Assembly (NCBI GenBank): GCA_009784345.1
Contig: WRBW01000003.1
Span: 1 to 52,760 of the forward strand
DNA: 52,760 bases
Reading direction: 5' to 3'
Origin: Coriobacteriia bacterium
GTDB taxonomy: Bacteria > Actinomycetota > Coriobacteriia > WRKU01 > WQUG01
Below, in pieces: positions 35,635 through 44,928 of the stretch; the first letter of the stretch is position 1, and each line of letters begins with the position of its first letter. The translations under genes were made by a program, and so were the position numbers. The notes below the pieces were generated by a model. The model made no database searches and was not told the origin of the DNA. It saw only the letters and a list, made by a program, of their open reading frames with translations.

Positions 35635-37713
35635 TTAGTTTACAACAACCTTGATGACCTTTGTGGCTTTTCCGGTGCCAAAGGTGAAGTAAGTCGTACC
35701 TTTTTTGAGGGCCTGTATGGTGACTTTTCTGCCCGATGCCTTTACCTTCTGGCTACCGTGAAGGGCATTAGACACCCATGAACCTTTACCCTTTTTCTTT
35801 GCAGCTTTGCCGAAGCTGCTGATGGTGGCAACAGCAGGCTTAGAGCTTTTCCAGGAAATGGTGAACTTCTTATTGTTGCAATAATAAGGTGCTACGCGTA
35901 CCACGACTGACTTGCCGCGCTTCATTTTTATCGTAGTAGCCGTCGCCTGCATGGTCACCGGATAGGTTGTTGAGGCGACGCTAGCCGAGTAAGGGCCGTA
36001 ACCCTGGGCATTTACCGTACAAACACGGAAGTAATAGGTAGTATTGTCGGCAAGCCCCGTTACCGTGTAGGCGTAACTAGCTGCAGAGGTGGGTATGGTG
36101 ATGCTTGCCCAGTTGCTGGAACTGCTGGGACGATACTGCAGGATATAGGCTTTGGCGGGGGAAGGATTGCTCGTGTCTTTGCTCCAGTAGACGCTGACGC
36201 TTTTGGGGCCGCGCTGGACGCTCGAAATGCGAGGCTGATAGGGCAAACCCTGTGCTAACTCAAAGGCCGCAAAGGCATTAAGGGCTCCTGCCCCGGTGTA
36301 GATATTGCCTTTTGCACCAATAGGCGTTGCCGTGCTGAGCAACAGGTTCTTTACCTGAGCCGCTGTCAAATTGGGATTGGCGCGCCAGACAAGTGCTGCT
36401 GCTGCGCACACAAAGGGTGCAGAGAATGAAGTACCTGATGCATAGTCGTAGGTATTGTTTTTGTCGAGCACCGTGATGCCGTCTCCTGGTGCTGCAATAT
36501 TTACCCCACTGTTGAAGGTGGAAAAGCTTGAGCGCTGCCCGTTTGCGCTGATAGACGCAACAGAAAGGACTGGTCCGTAGGCGGCGGGATAAAGGACGGG
36601 ATTACCGGCGAGTGCGTTGTTGCCAGCGCTTGCGACAACAAGGATGCCCGCAGCAACTGCCGCATCAATTGACTGTTGCAGATAGGCGGGGAACTCTGTT
36701 CCGCCGAGGGATAGATTGATGATACGCGCATTCTTTTTTGCAACGACATCGTTGATGGCACTGGTGACTGAAGACAGGTAAAGCACATTGTTTGCATCGG
36801 CAACTTTGTAGACAATGACGGTATTGTCCCAAGCTGCACCGGCTACACCGATGCCATTATTAGTGGCAGCACCAATAAGGCCCGCTGTTCCGGTGCCATG
36901 AGCGGCAAGGGGTAGCGTAGATTGTGGGGTAACGTCTGTTCTGTTTGAGCCAAAGTCATAGCCTGCAACAATGTTTGGGCCGCGATCGGCAATATTCATG
37001 TAGAAGCCTGTGTCGATAACCGCAATGGGAATGCTTGCTCCCGTTCCCCTTGTGCTACCCAGGCGTCCCCAAACAGCAGAGAAATTGCCGCCAGGAAAGG
37101 CATTAAGCCCCCAGGTTCCAATATTTGCAACCCTGGTGTTGTAGTAGGGATCGTTGGGATTTGAAGTATAGGCTGCGCAGGTCTCGACAATGACGTCGTA
37201 GTCGACACTTTCATAAAGACCGGTGGAAATCATTTCTGCCATGAGTTCTTGCGAGGTATCGCTGTCACTCTCAATGATTACGAGCGTCTCTGGATCTGAC
37301 GGTTCAGGGTTTTCAAGGATCTCTGTCGCCTCATCGACCTCGAGCTCGCTTGCAAGCTCTTGCACGGATGCCTCGATTTGCGCGGGGGTCGTCTCTTCTT
37401 TTGGCCACGCAACGATGCGCTGGGCATCTACGTTTTCAGCATCGGGACAGAGCGTCTCTGTTTCGTCAAGAACAGCTTCGTTGCTGTTTACGAGAGGTAT
37501 TGCCTCTTCGTCGCCTGCAACGATGCTGTCTGGCACGTTTGCCCGGCCAGTGCTGTCGATAATGGTATCAAGGGTACCGGTGGCCTCAAAAGACTGATTG
37601 TTTGCCGCAAAGGCCGTTGCAGGAAAGACGCTCAGAGTCGAGCTGGCAAGCAGCATCGCAGCAAGAAAAAGGGCAATCGCACGCCTTATGAAATTGTTTG
37701 ATGCGTGACCCAT
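35635..37713 (-). CDS. Secreted subtilisin-like serine protease with FN3 and Ig-like domains
   Basis: 692 residues. Signal peptide (basic start, hydrophobic core, cut near ATAFA), then a propeptide-like region (about 40-165) and an S8 catalytic domain. The triad is in IAVIDTGF (Asp), AAHGTGTAG (His) and SGTSFSAPF (Ser), with the oxyanion Asn in SAGNNALAG. A fibronectin type III domain (about 475-565) and a basic Ig-like (Big_2-type) end follow. The start at 37713 has AAGGAAG upstream; the longer frame is not needed. No sorting signal or transmembrane tail, so it should be released or bound to the wall by charge. It contains no copy of the dispersed word. Confidence 0.9.
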   Translation of the reverse strand: MGHASNNFIRRAIALFLAAMLLASSTLSVFPATAFAANNQSFEATGTLDTIIDSTGRANVPDSIVAGDEEAIPLVNSNEAVLDETETLCPDAENVDAQRIVAWPKEETTPAQIEASVQELASELEVDEATEILENPEPSDPETLVIIESDSDTSQELMAEMISTGLYESVDYDVIVETCAAYTSNPNDPYYNTRVANIGTWGLNAFPGGNFSAVWGRLGSTRGTGASIPIAVIDTGFYMNIADRGPNIVAGYDFGSNRTDVTPQSTLPLAAHGTGTAGLIGAATNNGIGVAGAAWDNTVIVYKVADANNVLYLSSVTSAINDVVAKKNARIINLSLGGTEFPAYLQQSIDAAVAAGILVVASAGNNALAGNPVLYPAAYGPVLSVASISANGQRSSFSTFNSGVNIAAPGDGITVLDKNNTYDYASGTSFSAPFVCAAAALVWRANPNLTAAQVKNLLLSTATPIGAKGNIYTGAGALNAFAAFELAQGLPYQPRISSVQRGPKSVSVYWSKDTSNPSPAKAYILQYRPSSSSNWASITIPTSAASYAYTVTGLADNTTYYFRVCTVNAQGYGPYSASVASTTYPVTMQATATTIKMKRGKSVVVRVAPYYCNNKKFTISWKSSKPAVATISSFGKAAKKKGKGSWVSNALHGSQKVKASGRKVTIQALKKGTTYFTFGTGKATKVIKVVVN

Positions 37714-37783
37714 ATTAGGCTTCCTTCGGCTTGTGACCCCACCCATGCCTCAGTCGCACGAACCCTCCGTCTGACTTCAACTA

Positions 37784-37812
37784 ATTATAACAGGAACACG
37801 ACAATATGAACA
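37784..37812 (-). promoter_or_regulatory. Promoter candidate of the protease gene
   Basis: TATAAT (complement of 37784-37789) lies 17 bp after TGTTCA (37807-37812) on the minus strand, 70 bp before the start codon. The -10 is perfect and the -35 weak. The surrounding gap is AT-rich. Confidence 0.55.
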
Positions 37813-37947
37813 CATTTGCTGCACAATTACCTTATATTTATTCTTTGCATAATTTAAGGCGATACCGTGCAAATATACAGTACCGATAGGAAGTGCTGCG
37901 AAATATTCTTTTATAACTTTTGATTTGCGAACGAAGCGTGAAGAGGA

Positions 37948-38718
37948 CTATTCCTGAGTCAGGATAAGAGGGCCGTCCTCGGTGACAGCGACGGTATGTT
38001 CAATCTGAGCTGCTCGTGATCCGTCAGTGGTAACAACCGTCCAACCGTCGTTGCGCGTCACCACATCATCAGTTCCTAGGGTGAACATGGGCTCGAGGGC
38101 AAGCACCATGCCGACCTGCAGAACCGGGCCTTTGCCAGCTTTGCCCTCGTTAGGGATGTTGGGGTCTTCATGCATGGCTCGACCCACGCCGTGGCCAACA
38201 TATTTTTGGATGATCCCCATGCCGGCAGCGCGACCAACGCTACCAATAGCGTGACTGACGTCACCAAGCCTCTTGCCTGGGACGCATTGTTCAATACCCG
38301 CATAGAGTGCTTTGCGCGTCACATCAATGAGTTCTTGCGAGCGCTGGTCAGTCTCCCCCACGGGAACGGTGTCAGCATTGTCGCCAATCCAGCCCTTGAA
38401 GGTTGCCCCCACATCAATAGTGAAAATGTCGCCCCGGCAAAGCTTTACCTTCTTGCTGGGAATGCCATGGACCACTTCGCTATTGATACTTGCGCAGATT
38501 GAAGCAGGAAAGCCGCTGTAGCCCAGAAAGGTTGGTGTCGCCCCTGCTTCGCGGATGACCGCTTCGGCAATGTCATCGAGCTCGAGCGTGCTGATGCCCG
38601 GCTCGACCGCTTCGCGCGTACAGCGCAAGGCTCGTGCAGCGATGGCACCTGCAAGGCGCATCTGCTCGATTTCTTTTGGCGACTTGATGACTATGTTTTG
38701 TCTCATAAAGCGCGACAT
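37948..38718 (-). CDS. map: Methionine aminopeptidase, type I
   Basis: 256 residues. Removes the initiator methionine. The five metal ligands are visible in FTIDVGATFKGWIGDNADTV (two Asp), GHGVGRAMHEDPNIPN (His), ALEPMFTLG (Glu) and EHTVAVTEDG (Glu). Two possible starts, 38718 and the ATG at 38706 (MRQNIVIKS); neither has a strong ribosome site, so the first four residues are uncertain. It follows adk by 39 bp, the usual pair. Confidence 0.95.
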   Translation of the reverse strand: MSRFMRQNIVIKSPKEIEQMRLAGAIAARALRCTREAVEPGISTLELDDIAEAVIREAGATPTFLGYSGFPASICASINSEVVHGIPSKKVKLCRGDIFTIDVGATFKGWIGDNADTVPVGETDQRSQELIDVTRKALYAGIEQCVPGKRLGDVSHAIGSVGRAAGMGIIQKYVGHGVGRAMHEDPNIPNEGKAGKGPVLQVGMVLALEPMFTLGTDDVVTRNDGWTVVTTDGSRAAQIEHTVAVTEDGPLILTQE

Positions 38719-38757
38719 GGGCGGTAGGTCTTCAGTGAGCGTTCAGCTAGTCTTCAG

Positions 38758-39390
38758 TTAATCTTCGGTGACGATTTTTTGAACGTCAGCCCAGACTTCA
38801 TCAATACTGCGATCACCATCGATGGGATGGAGGATTCCCTTGCCGCGATAATAGTCAATAAGGGGCGCGGTGTTTTGTTCGTAAACCTCAAGGCGTTTGC
38901 GCACGACATCTTCTTTGTCGTCAGCACGCGTTTCAAGTTTGCACCCACACATAAGGCAGGTATCGCCCTCTGAAGCCGTGGTGATTCTGCCACAGGTGGG
39001 ACAGAACCGGCGCGTGCATACGCGCTGAACAATGACTTCTGGGTCGACGTCGATGGCTATCGCTACGTCAATTGAGCGTGCGAGCTCTGCTAATTGCTCA
39101 TCAAGAGCAATGGCCTGAGAGGTCGTGCGAGGGAAACCATCCAGGATAAAACCTTTGTTGGTGTCTTCGTCACCCATTCTGTCTTTGATAAGACCAATGA
39201 CGACTTCATCGGGAACGAGGTTTCCTGCATCCATGAAGCTCTTTGCCTCGAGGCCCAGAGGTGTGCCCGCACTGACCGCAGCACGTAGCATGTCTCCTGT
39301 CGAGATATGAGCAATATTAAAGAATTCCACCAGCTTTGCAGCCTGAGTACCTTTTCCTGAGCCTGGTGCACCGAGCAAAATTATATTCAT
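38758..39390 (-). CDS. adk: Adenylate kinase (zinc-lid type)
   Basis: 210 residues. P-loop LLGAPGSGKGTQA, then ILDGFPRTTSQA, and a LID domain with four cysteines in RRFCPTCG and CLMCGC. The zinc lid is typical of Gram-positive enzymes. Start at 39390 with GAAAGGTATATAC upstream. secY, which normally precedes adk, is absent; instead the divergent adhesin gene begins 260 bp away. Confidence 0.96.
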   Translation of the reverse strand: MNIILLGAPGSGKGTQAAKLVEFFNIAHISTGDMLRAAVSAGTPLGLEAKSFMDAGNLVPDEVVIGLIKDRMGDEDTNKGFILDGFPRTTSQAIALDEQLAELARSIDVAIAIDVDPEVIVQRVCTRRFCPTCGRITTASEGDTCLMCGCKLETRADDKEDVVRKRLEVYEQNTAPLIDYYRGKGILHPIDGDRSIDEVWADVQKIVTED

Positions 39391-39491
39391 GTATATACCT
39401 TTCATCAAATAAAACCACGCTCATAATAGCACATAGGCAGGTGGCAGGATAGCGGCTTTTACCGTGCTTTTTTCTGCTTGAATACCAGACT

Positions 39492-39568
39492 CTTTCATCT
39501 TTCTTTAAGGTTTTTTTCATCTTTCTTTCATCTTTTTTTAAGCTTTCTTTCATCCTAGATTAATCCTA
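39492..39568 (+). promoter_or_regulatory. Array of 11-bp direct repeats upstream of the adhesin gene
   Basis: Seven contiguous 11-bp units start at 39492, 39503, 39514, 39525, 39536, 39547 and 39558. The first six read CTTTCATCTTT, CTTTAAGGTTT, TTTTCATCTTT, CTTTCATCTTT, TTTTAAGCTTT and CTTTCATCCTA; the seventh is degenerate. One unit per helical turn is the mark of OmpR/PhoB-family response regulator sites. The last unit covers the -35 position of a TATGAT promoter. The same unit, in the same phase, stands upstream of comF. Confidence 0.65.
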
Positions 39569-39591
39569 GGTAAAAGTCCTTCCCTTATGAT
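39563..39591 (+). promoter_or_regulatory. Promoter of the adhesin gene
   Basis: TATGAT at 39586-39591 is a good -10. The -35 slot (39563-39568, ATCCTA) is poor and is filled by the last 11-bp repeat, which fits activator-dependent transcription. Start of transcription would be near 39598, which excludes the earlier ATG at 39601 as a useful start. Confidence 0.55.
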
Positions 39592-39648
39592 TCCTTTCAC
39601 ATGCCCGACAGAACCTGCGCCCAGAATGCACAGCAGAAAGGAACAGTC

Positions 39649-42600
39649 ATGTCCTTCATCATGAAACGTATTGCTGCAAAAGAAGGCATTGCCCTGGTGC
39701 TCATCGCCACCTTCATAGTGAGCATGCTTGCCTCGGCTGCACTGCCCCAGCGTGCAGATGCCGCCGTTCCTCCCGCGACGCGAGCCTTTGCCACGCAAAG
39801 CGGACATACGGGACCCATCGTGCATAGCTCTGGCACGCTGCCTGCCTACTGCCTTGATCATGGCGCAGCCTCCCCCAATGGCAGGACGCTGACAAGGGGA
39901 GCCAAGCTTTCTCGTGCTACGGGTAGTGTCGAGCAGTCCATTTCGAAGGCCATTGATCTAGGTCCACAAAACCTGAGCAGCAGAACTACCATTAACGGTG
40001 TCAGCTTGAGTAATCTCGAGTGGCGCATGGCGACGCAACTTGCCATCTTTCGTCTGCAGGGTGAGAGCCTTCTCTACAGCAGAAATACCAATCACTGGAG
40101 GGCCTCCACCTGGATTGTGAACCAGGCGACGAGCACCAGTCGCGTTCAGCTCAACCGCTACTGGATCTACCGTCCACCTGCAGGAAGCGGCATTCAAAGG
40201 ATGACCTTTTCCTGGGGCGACCCCCTCACGTCTCGCATTCGCGTACAAAAAACAGATGCGACATCTGGAGCGCTCCTCGCTGGGGCAAGCTTCGGGATAT
40301 GGTCAAACTCCTCCGCTGCTGCTGCGGGAAACACGGGCGCTGCAAGCTTCATAGGACGGGCAAGTTCAGATGCAAGCGGGCAGGCGTGGTGGTATCGCAT
40401 CCCTGTTGGCACAACTTACTATGTCAGAGAGCTTGCTCCACCTGCTGGCTATACCCTCAATACCGCCGTGCTGAGCGTCACCCCGGTGCTGGGAGACGAC
40501 TCTGAAGCGGCACAGGGCAGCCTTCCCCAGTACCTTGCGGGGACTATCGCAAATCAGCGTGCCGCCATTCACAGGATTGAGCTGACTAAAGAGTCGGTGT
40601 CGCCTGGGAGCCAGATCAGTGCTGAAGCCGTGCGGGGTAACCCCGCCTACCAACTGTCAGGAGCACAGTATGGCGTATGGACCGACAGGGCAGCGGCAGA
40701 CAGCAGAAACCTTAATCACCCCTCGATTGTTGGGCGGATGACGACAGACAGTCAGGGCCGAGCCTCGCTGTCAGGGCTGCTGCCAGGTACTTATTTTGTT
40801 CGAGAGTTCATACCGCCGGCTGGTCATGCCCTTGACTTGCAGACGCACAGCGTCACCTTGAGCGCCCTTGCTGGTGGCAGCAGTTTCACCGGCAGGGTCA
40901 GTTCTCAAGATGCGCGTCGCTATGGTGGCAACCTGGTCATTCAGAAAGTTGATGGTGAAACGGGTCTGGCGCAAGCACGTCCCGGTACGAGTCTCGCGGG
41001 GGCAGAATTCGAGATCAGATGGCCTGACCAGCAAGCACCAAGCGGCTGGACAACCCAAACGGTCAGTACCAACGCTGCGGGACGAGCAGTATATCAAGCA
41101 ACAGGGCCGTCAGCGCCCGGGATTCCGATTGGGAACTTTCAAATAAGAGAAACGAAGGCGCCACCGGGCTACCTCATTAGTCCTGAGTATAGCAATTGGA
41201 GAAGCTTCCAGGTGTCAGATTCTCCTGCTGCAGATAGGCCCCCTGAAATAGCCTTGTCTGCCCTGCTTTCCCCCATTGAGGAGCCCATCATAAGGGGAGA
41301 CCTTTCCCTTTTCAAATATGGCAGCGTGAGCGACCAAGGTGTTGAAACGAGTTTCGCCCTTGAACATATCCGCTTTGACCTTATTGACAACATGCCTTTG
41401 GGTGGTGATGGAAGACCCAATCCGCGCTTCGGACAGATTGTTGGAACTCTTTTCACTGACGAAGAAGGCAGAGCAAGCACCCGCGACCTGATACCTGATA
41501 GTGCCAGCTGGGGCAAGACAGATTACCGCAGTGGCTACCTTGAATATGGCGACTACATCTTAAGTGAAGATGCATCAACGACACCGATAGGTCTTCAGGC
41601 TGCAGATGACATGAGCTTCTCTATCACGGAAAACGGAGTTGAGCTGCACTACCTTATCTGCAATAAAGAAATCACGGCTTACTTGAGTATCGTCAAGCGC
41701 GATAGCGAGACCCTCAATACCATTGCCGTGAGCGGAACACGCTTTGACCTACTTAATTCAAACAAGGACGTCATAAGTCGCCTCACTACCGATGAGACCG
41801 GTCACGTACACCTGCCCGAAGTGCTCAAGCATGGCAACTACTATCTTCAGGAAGTACAGGCGCCGGACCGCTACCTCCTGCATACCGAGCCCATAGCCTT
41901 TAGCGTGGACAAAATTAGGGGGCTCGATAATCCCATCGTCATATGCGTCGACAACGACCCCGCAAAAGCAGCTCTTCGCGTTGTCAAAACTGACAGCATA
42001 ACAGCAACAGCCGTACCCGATACGGTCTTTGAAGTCAGAGCTAAAGATGATGTTGTAACCGGCGACGGAACCCTGCGCCTTGCCGCAGGAGAGCTTGCCG
42101 ACATTATCAGTACTGACGCAAGCGGCATTGCCGAAAGCATCCCCCTTTATCTGGGAAGCTACGAGATGCGCGAAGTAAAGACGACGCCTCATTACTTGCT
42201 CAACACGACCGTTTTTGACGTCAAGCTAGAGTACCAGGACCAAAACACAGCTCTTGTCTGGACTGAGGTCCCGGTACAAAATGAGCCCGTGCAGATCAGT
42301 TGCGAGATTGAAAAGCGCACGATATCCATTAGCTCTGCAGCCTATCGCTCTGGCGCAGGAGACGAGGTGCAGATTGATAATAGCGCGCAGGGCAGCAAAG
42401 AGCTCTATCGCTACGACCTCGATTTTTGGTCGACTTCGAACGACTGGGCAGATGAATTCGTTGTTTTTGACGCCTTAGAGGGAGTAGGTGCAGACCAGAT
42501 TCGCTTGCACGAATTGTGGACTCCTATCGTGAAGGGAGACACAAATGGACTTTACAACCTGTGGTATCAGACCAATCTGGCGAGCCAGGAGGTGACGCAG

Positions 42601-43263
42601 AGCTCTGTCAAGGCTGCTTCAAAGGACCTCTTTAACCCTGACAATCCTGAAGCAATCATGCGTTTTGAAAACCACGGCTGGGTACTGTGGTCAGAAGATC
42701 TTGATGCGAGTACGCGCATGCATTTCAAGGTCGATGACCTCAATCTTTCAGAGGGTGAGCACATTACAGGCCTCAAGCTGGAATTTGGACGGGTCGAGAA
42801 AGGCTTTACGAGCCTTGACGATTCCGGGGATTTGGCGCCTTTGAGCTATCTCGTGTACTGTCCGCGTCCCCTACCCAAATATGATGACACGGGTGCTGAA
42901 GTCATCATTTACAACTCGGCAAGCTCCCACATAACCCGCAACATTGTCCTCTTTGATGATGCCGCAGATACCGTCGAGACGAGACTTGTCGAAAGCTTCA
43001 ACTTAGAGCCAGCAATCCAGCCACAGCAAGAACAGCGTTTTGGCGAACGCTTGGTAGAAAACGACGCCTACCCTCGGGGTGACAAAGGCTATGGTAGCCA
43101 ACTCATTGACCCGAATCTGCAACACCGCATCACTGCCCACGGGCCTGCGACCCATGACCTCTTTGATGCTGGATTCTGGTTCGCCTTAGCAGCCGCATCA
43201 GCTTTTGGCGTGCTTGCCTGTCTGCTCGAGATGTATCTACGAAAAAGAGAGGAGGGTCAGTAG
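39649..43263 (+). CDS. Thioester-domain and Cna_B-repeat surface adhesin without LPXTG
   Basis: 1204 residues. Signal peptide ends near PQRADA. The N-terminal domain (about 30-190) carries a Cys in AYCLDHGA and the motif WRMATQLAIF; these are the Cys and Gln of the internal thioester (TQXA) class of adhesins. At least six Cna_B/SpaA-type repeats follow, each starting with a Lys such as RVQKTDATSGALLAGASF, SIVKRDSETL or RVVKTDSITA. Their partner Glu lies in VRELAPPAGY, VREFIPPAG, IRETKAPPGY, LQEVQAPDRY and MREVKTTPHY. A further beta-rich part precedes a single transmembrane helix (FWFALAAASAFGVLACLLEM) and a short basic tail. No LPXTG lies before it. Start at 39649 behind AAAGGAACAGTC. Confidence 0.9.
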   Translation: MSFIMKRIAAKEGIALVLIATFIVSMLASAALPQRADAAVPPATRAFATQSGHTGPIVHSSGTLPAYCLDHGAASPNGRTLTRGAKLSRATGSVEQSISKAIDLGPQNLSSRTTINGVSLSNLEWRMATQLAIFRLQGESLLYSRNTNHWRASTWIVNQATSTSRVQLNRYWIYRPPAGSGIQRMTFSWGDPLTSRIRVQKTDATSGALLAGASFGIWSNSSAAAAGNTGAASFIGRASSDASGQAWWYRIPVGTTYYVRELAPPAGYTLNTAVLSVTPVLGDDSEAAQGSLPQYLAGTIANQRAAIHRIELTKESVSPGSQISAEAVRGNPAYQLSGAQYGVWTDRAAADSRNLNHPSIVGRMTTDSQGRASLSGLLPGTYFVREFIPPAGHALDLQTHSVTLSALAGGSSFTGRVSSQDARRYGGNLVIQKVDGETGLAQARPGTSLAGAEFEIRWPDQQAPSGWTTQTVSTNAAGRAVYQATGPSAPGIPIGNFQIRETKAPPGYLISPEYSNWRSFQVSDSPAADRPPEIALSALLSPIEEPIIRGDLSLFKYGSVSDQGVETSFALEHIRFDLIDNMPLGGDGRPNPRFGQIVGTLFTDEEGRASTRDLIPDSASWGKTDYRSGYLEYGDYILSEDASTTPIGLQAADDMSFSITENGVELHYLICNKEITAYLSIVKRDSETLNTIAVSGTRFDLLNSNKDVISRLTTDETGHVHLPEVLKHGNYYLQEVQAPDRYLLHTEPIAFSVDKIRGLDNPIVICVDNDPAKAALRVVKTDSITATAVPDTVFEVRAKDDVVTGDGTLRLAAGELADIISTDASGIAESIPLYLGSYEMREVKTTPHYLLNTTVFDVKLEYQDQNTALVWTEVPVQNEPVQISCEIEKRTISISSAAYRSGAGDEVQIDNSAQGSKELYRYDLDFWSTSNDWADEFVVFDALEGVGADQIRLHELWTPIVKGDTNGLYNLWYQTNLASQEVTQSSVKAASKDLFNPDNPEAIMRFENHGWVLWSEDLDASTRMHFKVDDLNLSEGEHITGLKLEFGRVEKGFTSLDDSGDLAPLSYLVYCPRPLPKYDDTGAEVIIYNSASSHITRNIVLFDDAADTVETRLVESFNLEPAIQPQQEQRFGERLVENDAYPRGDKGYGSQLIDPNLQHRITAHGPATHDLFDAGFWFALAAASAFGVLACLLEMYLRKREEGQ

Positions 43264-44186
43264 CCGTAGTTTTGACGCGGGCTCCCATAGTAGAAGCCCG
43301 TACCTTGTGGCCGAAAGGTTTGCGCGCGCAGCTGCTCGACATAATCGCGAGGGTCTGCCCCATCGAGTACCGCACGATAGGCAGAAATCACCGTCGTTAT
43401 ATAGTTGACTCCTTTGGTGCGTCCCTCTATCTTGAGGCTATCGATCCCCGCATTACAGAGGTCATCGATGTGCTCAATCATGTTGAGGTCATAGGGGCTA
43501 AAGATAGTGGTGTATCCGTCATCTTCAATGACGGGAATGCTTTCGTTAGGGCGCTTTTTTTCAACGAGCTCATAGGACCAGCGGCAACTGTGAGCGCACT
43601 GACCTTTGTTTGCGTCTCTGTCAGCAAGATAGTTACTGATGATGCAGCGCCCACTAATAGCCATGCATTGCGCACCATGCACAAAGACCTCGAGCTGCAT
43701 GTCCTCAGGCAGGTTCTTGCGAAGCTCTGTCAGTTCACGTAAGTCAAGTTCACGTGCAGCAACGATACGCCTCGCACCTGCCTCGTACCAAGTCTGAGCA
43801 CTGAGGGAATTGGCAACACTTGCTTGTGTGCTGACATGCAGGTCGATTTCAGGTGCGATCTCGCCTGCTAGCTTTGCAGCCCCCAGATCAGACACTATGA
43901 AGGCATCAACCCCGGTGTCTTTTACGGCACCTAAGTAAGCTCTCAGAGAAGAGAGATCAGATTCATGGATGAGGGCATTGACGGTGAGGTAGATAAGGCG
44001 TTTTCTGGAGTGGACGTACTCCGCCGCGCTTTTCAATTCGTCGACACAAAAATTGGCAGCATTGTAGCGCAGGCCAAAGCTCTTACCGCCACAGTAGACG
44101 GCATCGGCCCCGCAGTCTATGGCGAGCTTAAGCGCCTCGATACTACCTGCAGGCGCCAACAGTTCTGGTCTCTGGTGCGCTCTCAT
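43257..44186 (-). CDS. U32 family peptidase-like protein (truncated C-terminus)
   Basis: 309 residues; relatives (TrhP/RlhA, tRNA ho5U34 or rRNA hydroxylation) are usually 400 or more. The opening [24 protein letters not shown] and the cysteine motif [22 protein letters not shown] are typical, and the family element GTGFYYGSP is reached just before the stop. The final barrel domain is missing. The end overlaps the adhesin stop by 7 bp, so an insertion of the adhesin block may have cut the gene. It overlaps the ATPase stop at its start (ATGA). A dispersed-word copy (44011) encodes AEYVH. Confidence 0.85.
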   Translation of the reverse strand: MRAHQRPELLAPAGSIEALKLAIDCGADAVYCGGKSFGLRYNAANFCVDELKSAAEYVHSRKRLIYLTVNALIHESDLSSLRAYLGAVKDTGVDAFIVSDLGAAKLAGEIAPEIDLHVSTQASVANSLSAQTWYEAGARRIVAARELDLRELTELRKNLPEDMQLEVFVHGAQCMAISGRCIISNYLADRDANKGQCAHSCRWSYELVEKKRPNESIPVIEDDGYTTIFSPYDLNMIEHIDDLCNAGIDSLKIEGRTKGVNYITTVISAYRAVLDGADPRDYVEQLRAQTFRPQGTGFYYGSPRQNYGY

Positions 44187-44923
44187 CCTACCTTGAGATG
44201 GCCAAGGAAAGTCTTCGTACGCTCATGTTGCGGATTTTCAAAGATAGCCTCTGGGGGTCCTTCTTCGACGATGTATCCACCATCCATAAACACGACTCGA
44301 TCTGCGACATCACGCGCAAAGCCCATTTCATGAGTCACGACAATCATGGTCATGCCGCCTTCTGCCAGATCACGCATGACGTTGAGCACGTCACGAACCA
44401 GCTCGGGGTCAAGTGAAGAGGTCACTTCGTCAAAGAGCATAACCGTCGGCTCCATCGCAAGTGCGCGCGCGATGGCAACACGTTGCTGCTGACCTCCTGA
44501 AAGCTGGCTGGGGAAAAAGTCGGCGCGTTCTGCAAGACCGACGCGTTCGAGCTGCGCGTAGGCAATTTCTGCCGCCTGCTCTTTGTTCATTTTGCGCACC
44601 TTCAGCAGGGCAAGCTCAACATTTCCCTGGGCTGTCTTATGCGGAAAGAGATTAAACTGCTGGAATACCATACCCAGCTGCTCGCGCGCTTTATTGATGT
44701 CAGTTCCCTTGGCGTTGATTTGGATGCCATTAACCCAGACTTCACCCGAGGTCGGGATTTCAAGCAGGTTGATGCAGCGCAGCATGGTTGATTTGCCGCT
44801 TCCCGATGGCCCGAGGACACAGACCACTTCACCCTTTTCAACTTCAAGATTTATGTCATGCAAAACGACGTTGTCGCCGTAAACCTTTTTGAGGTTTTTT
44901 ATTTGTACTATAGCTTCGCTCAT
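44183..44923 (-). CDS. Polar amino-acid ABC transporter, ATP-binding protein
   Basis: 246 residues. Walker [12 protein letters not shown]-loop FQQFNLFPH, signature [14 protein letters not shown], Walker [10 protein letters not shown] (with the usual Asp-Glu) and switch His in VVTHEMGF. Matches GlnQ/HisP-type importers. The ATG at 44923 is 8 nt after AAGG. It follows the permease gene and overlaps the U32 gene. Confidence 0.94.
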   Translation of the reverse strand: MSEAIVQIKNLKKVYGDNVVLHDINLEVEKGEVVCVLGPSGSGKSTMLRCINLLEIPTSGEVWVNGIQINAKGTDINKAREQLGMVFQQFNLFPHKTAQGNVELALLKVRKMNKEQAAEIAYAQLERVGLAERADFFPSQLSGGQQQRVAIARALAMEPTVMLFDEVTSSLDPELVRDVLNVMRDLAEGGMTMIVVTHEMGFARDVADRVVFMDGGYIVEEGPPEAIFENPQHERTKTFLGHLKVG

Positions 44924-44928
44924 GTTCA

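Noticed and set aside
39483-39568. The pyrimidine-rich array as a CRISPR or simple slippage repeat
   Set aside because: No spacers exist, units vary in a regulator-like manner, and the same unit occurs at comF in the same phase.
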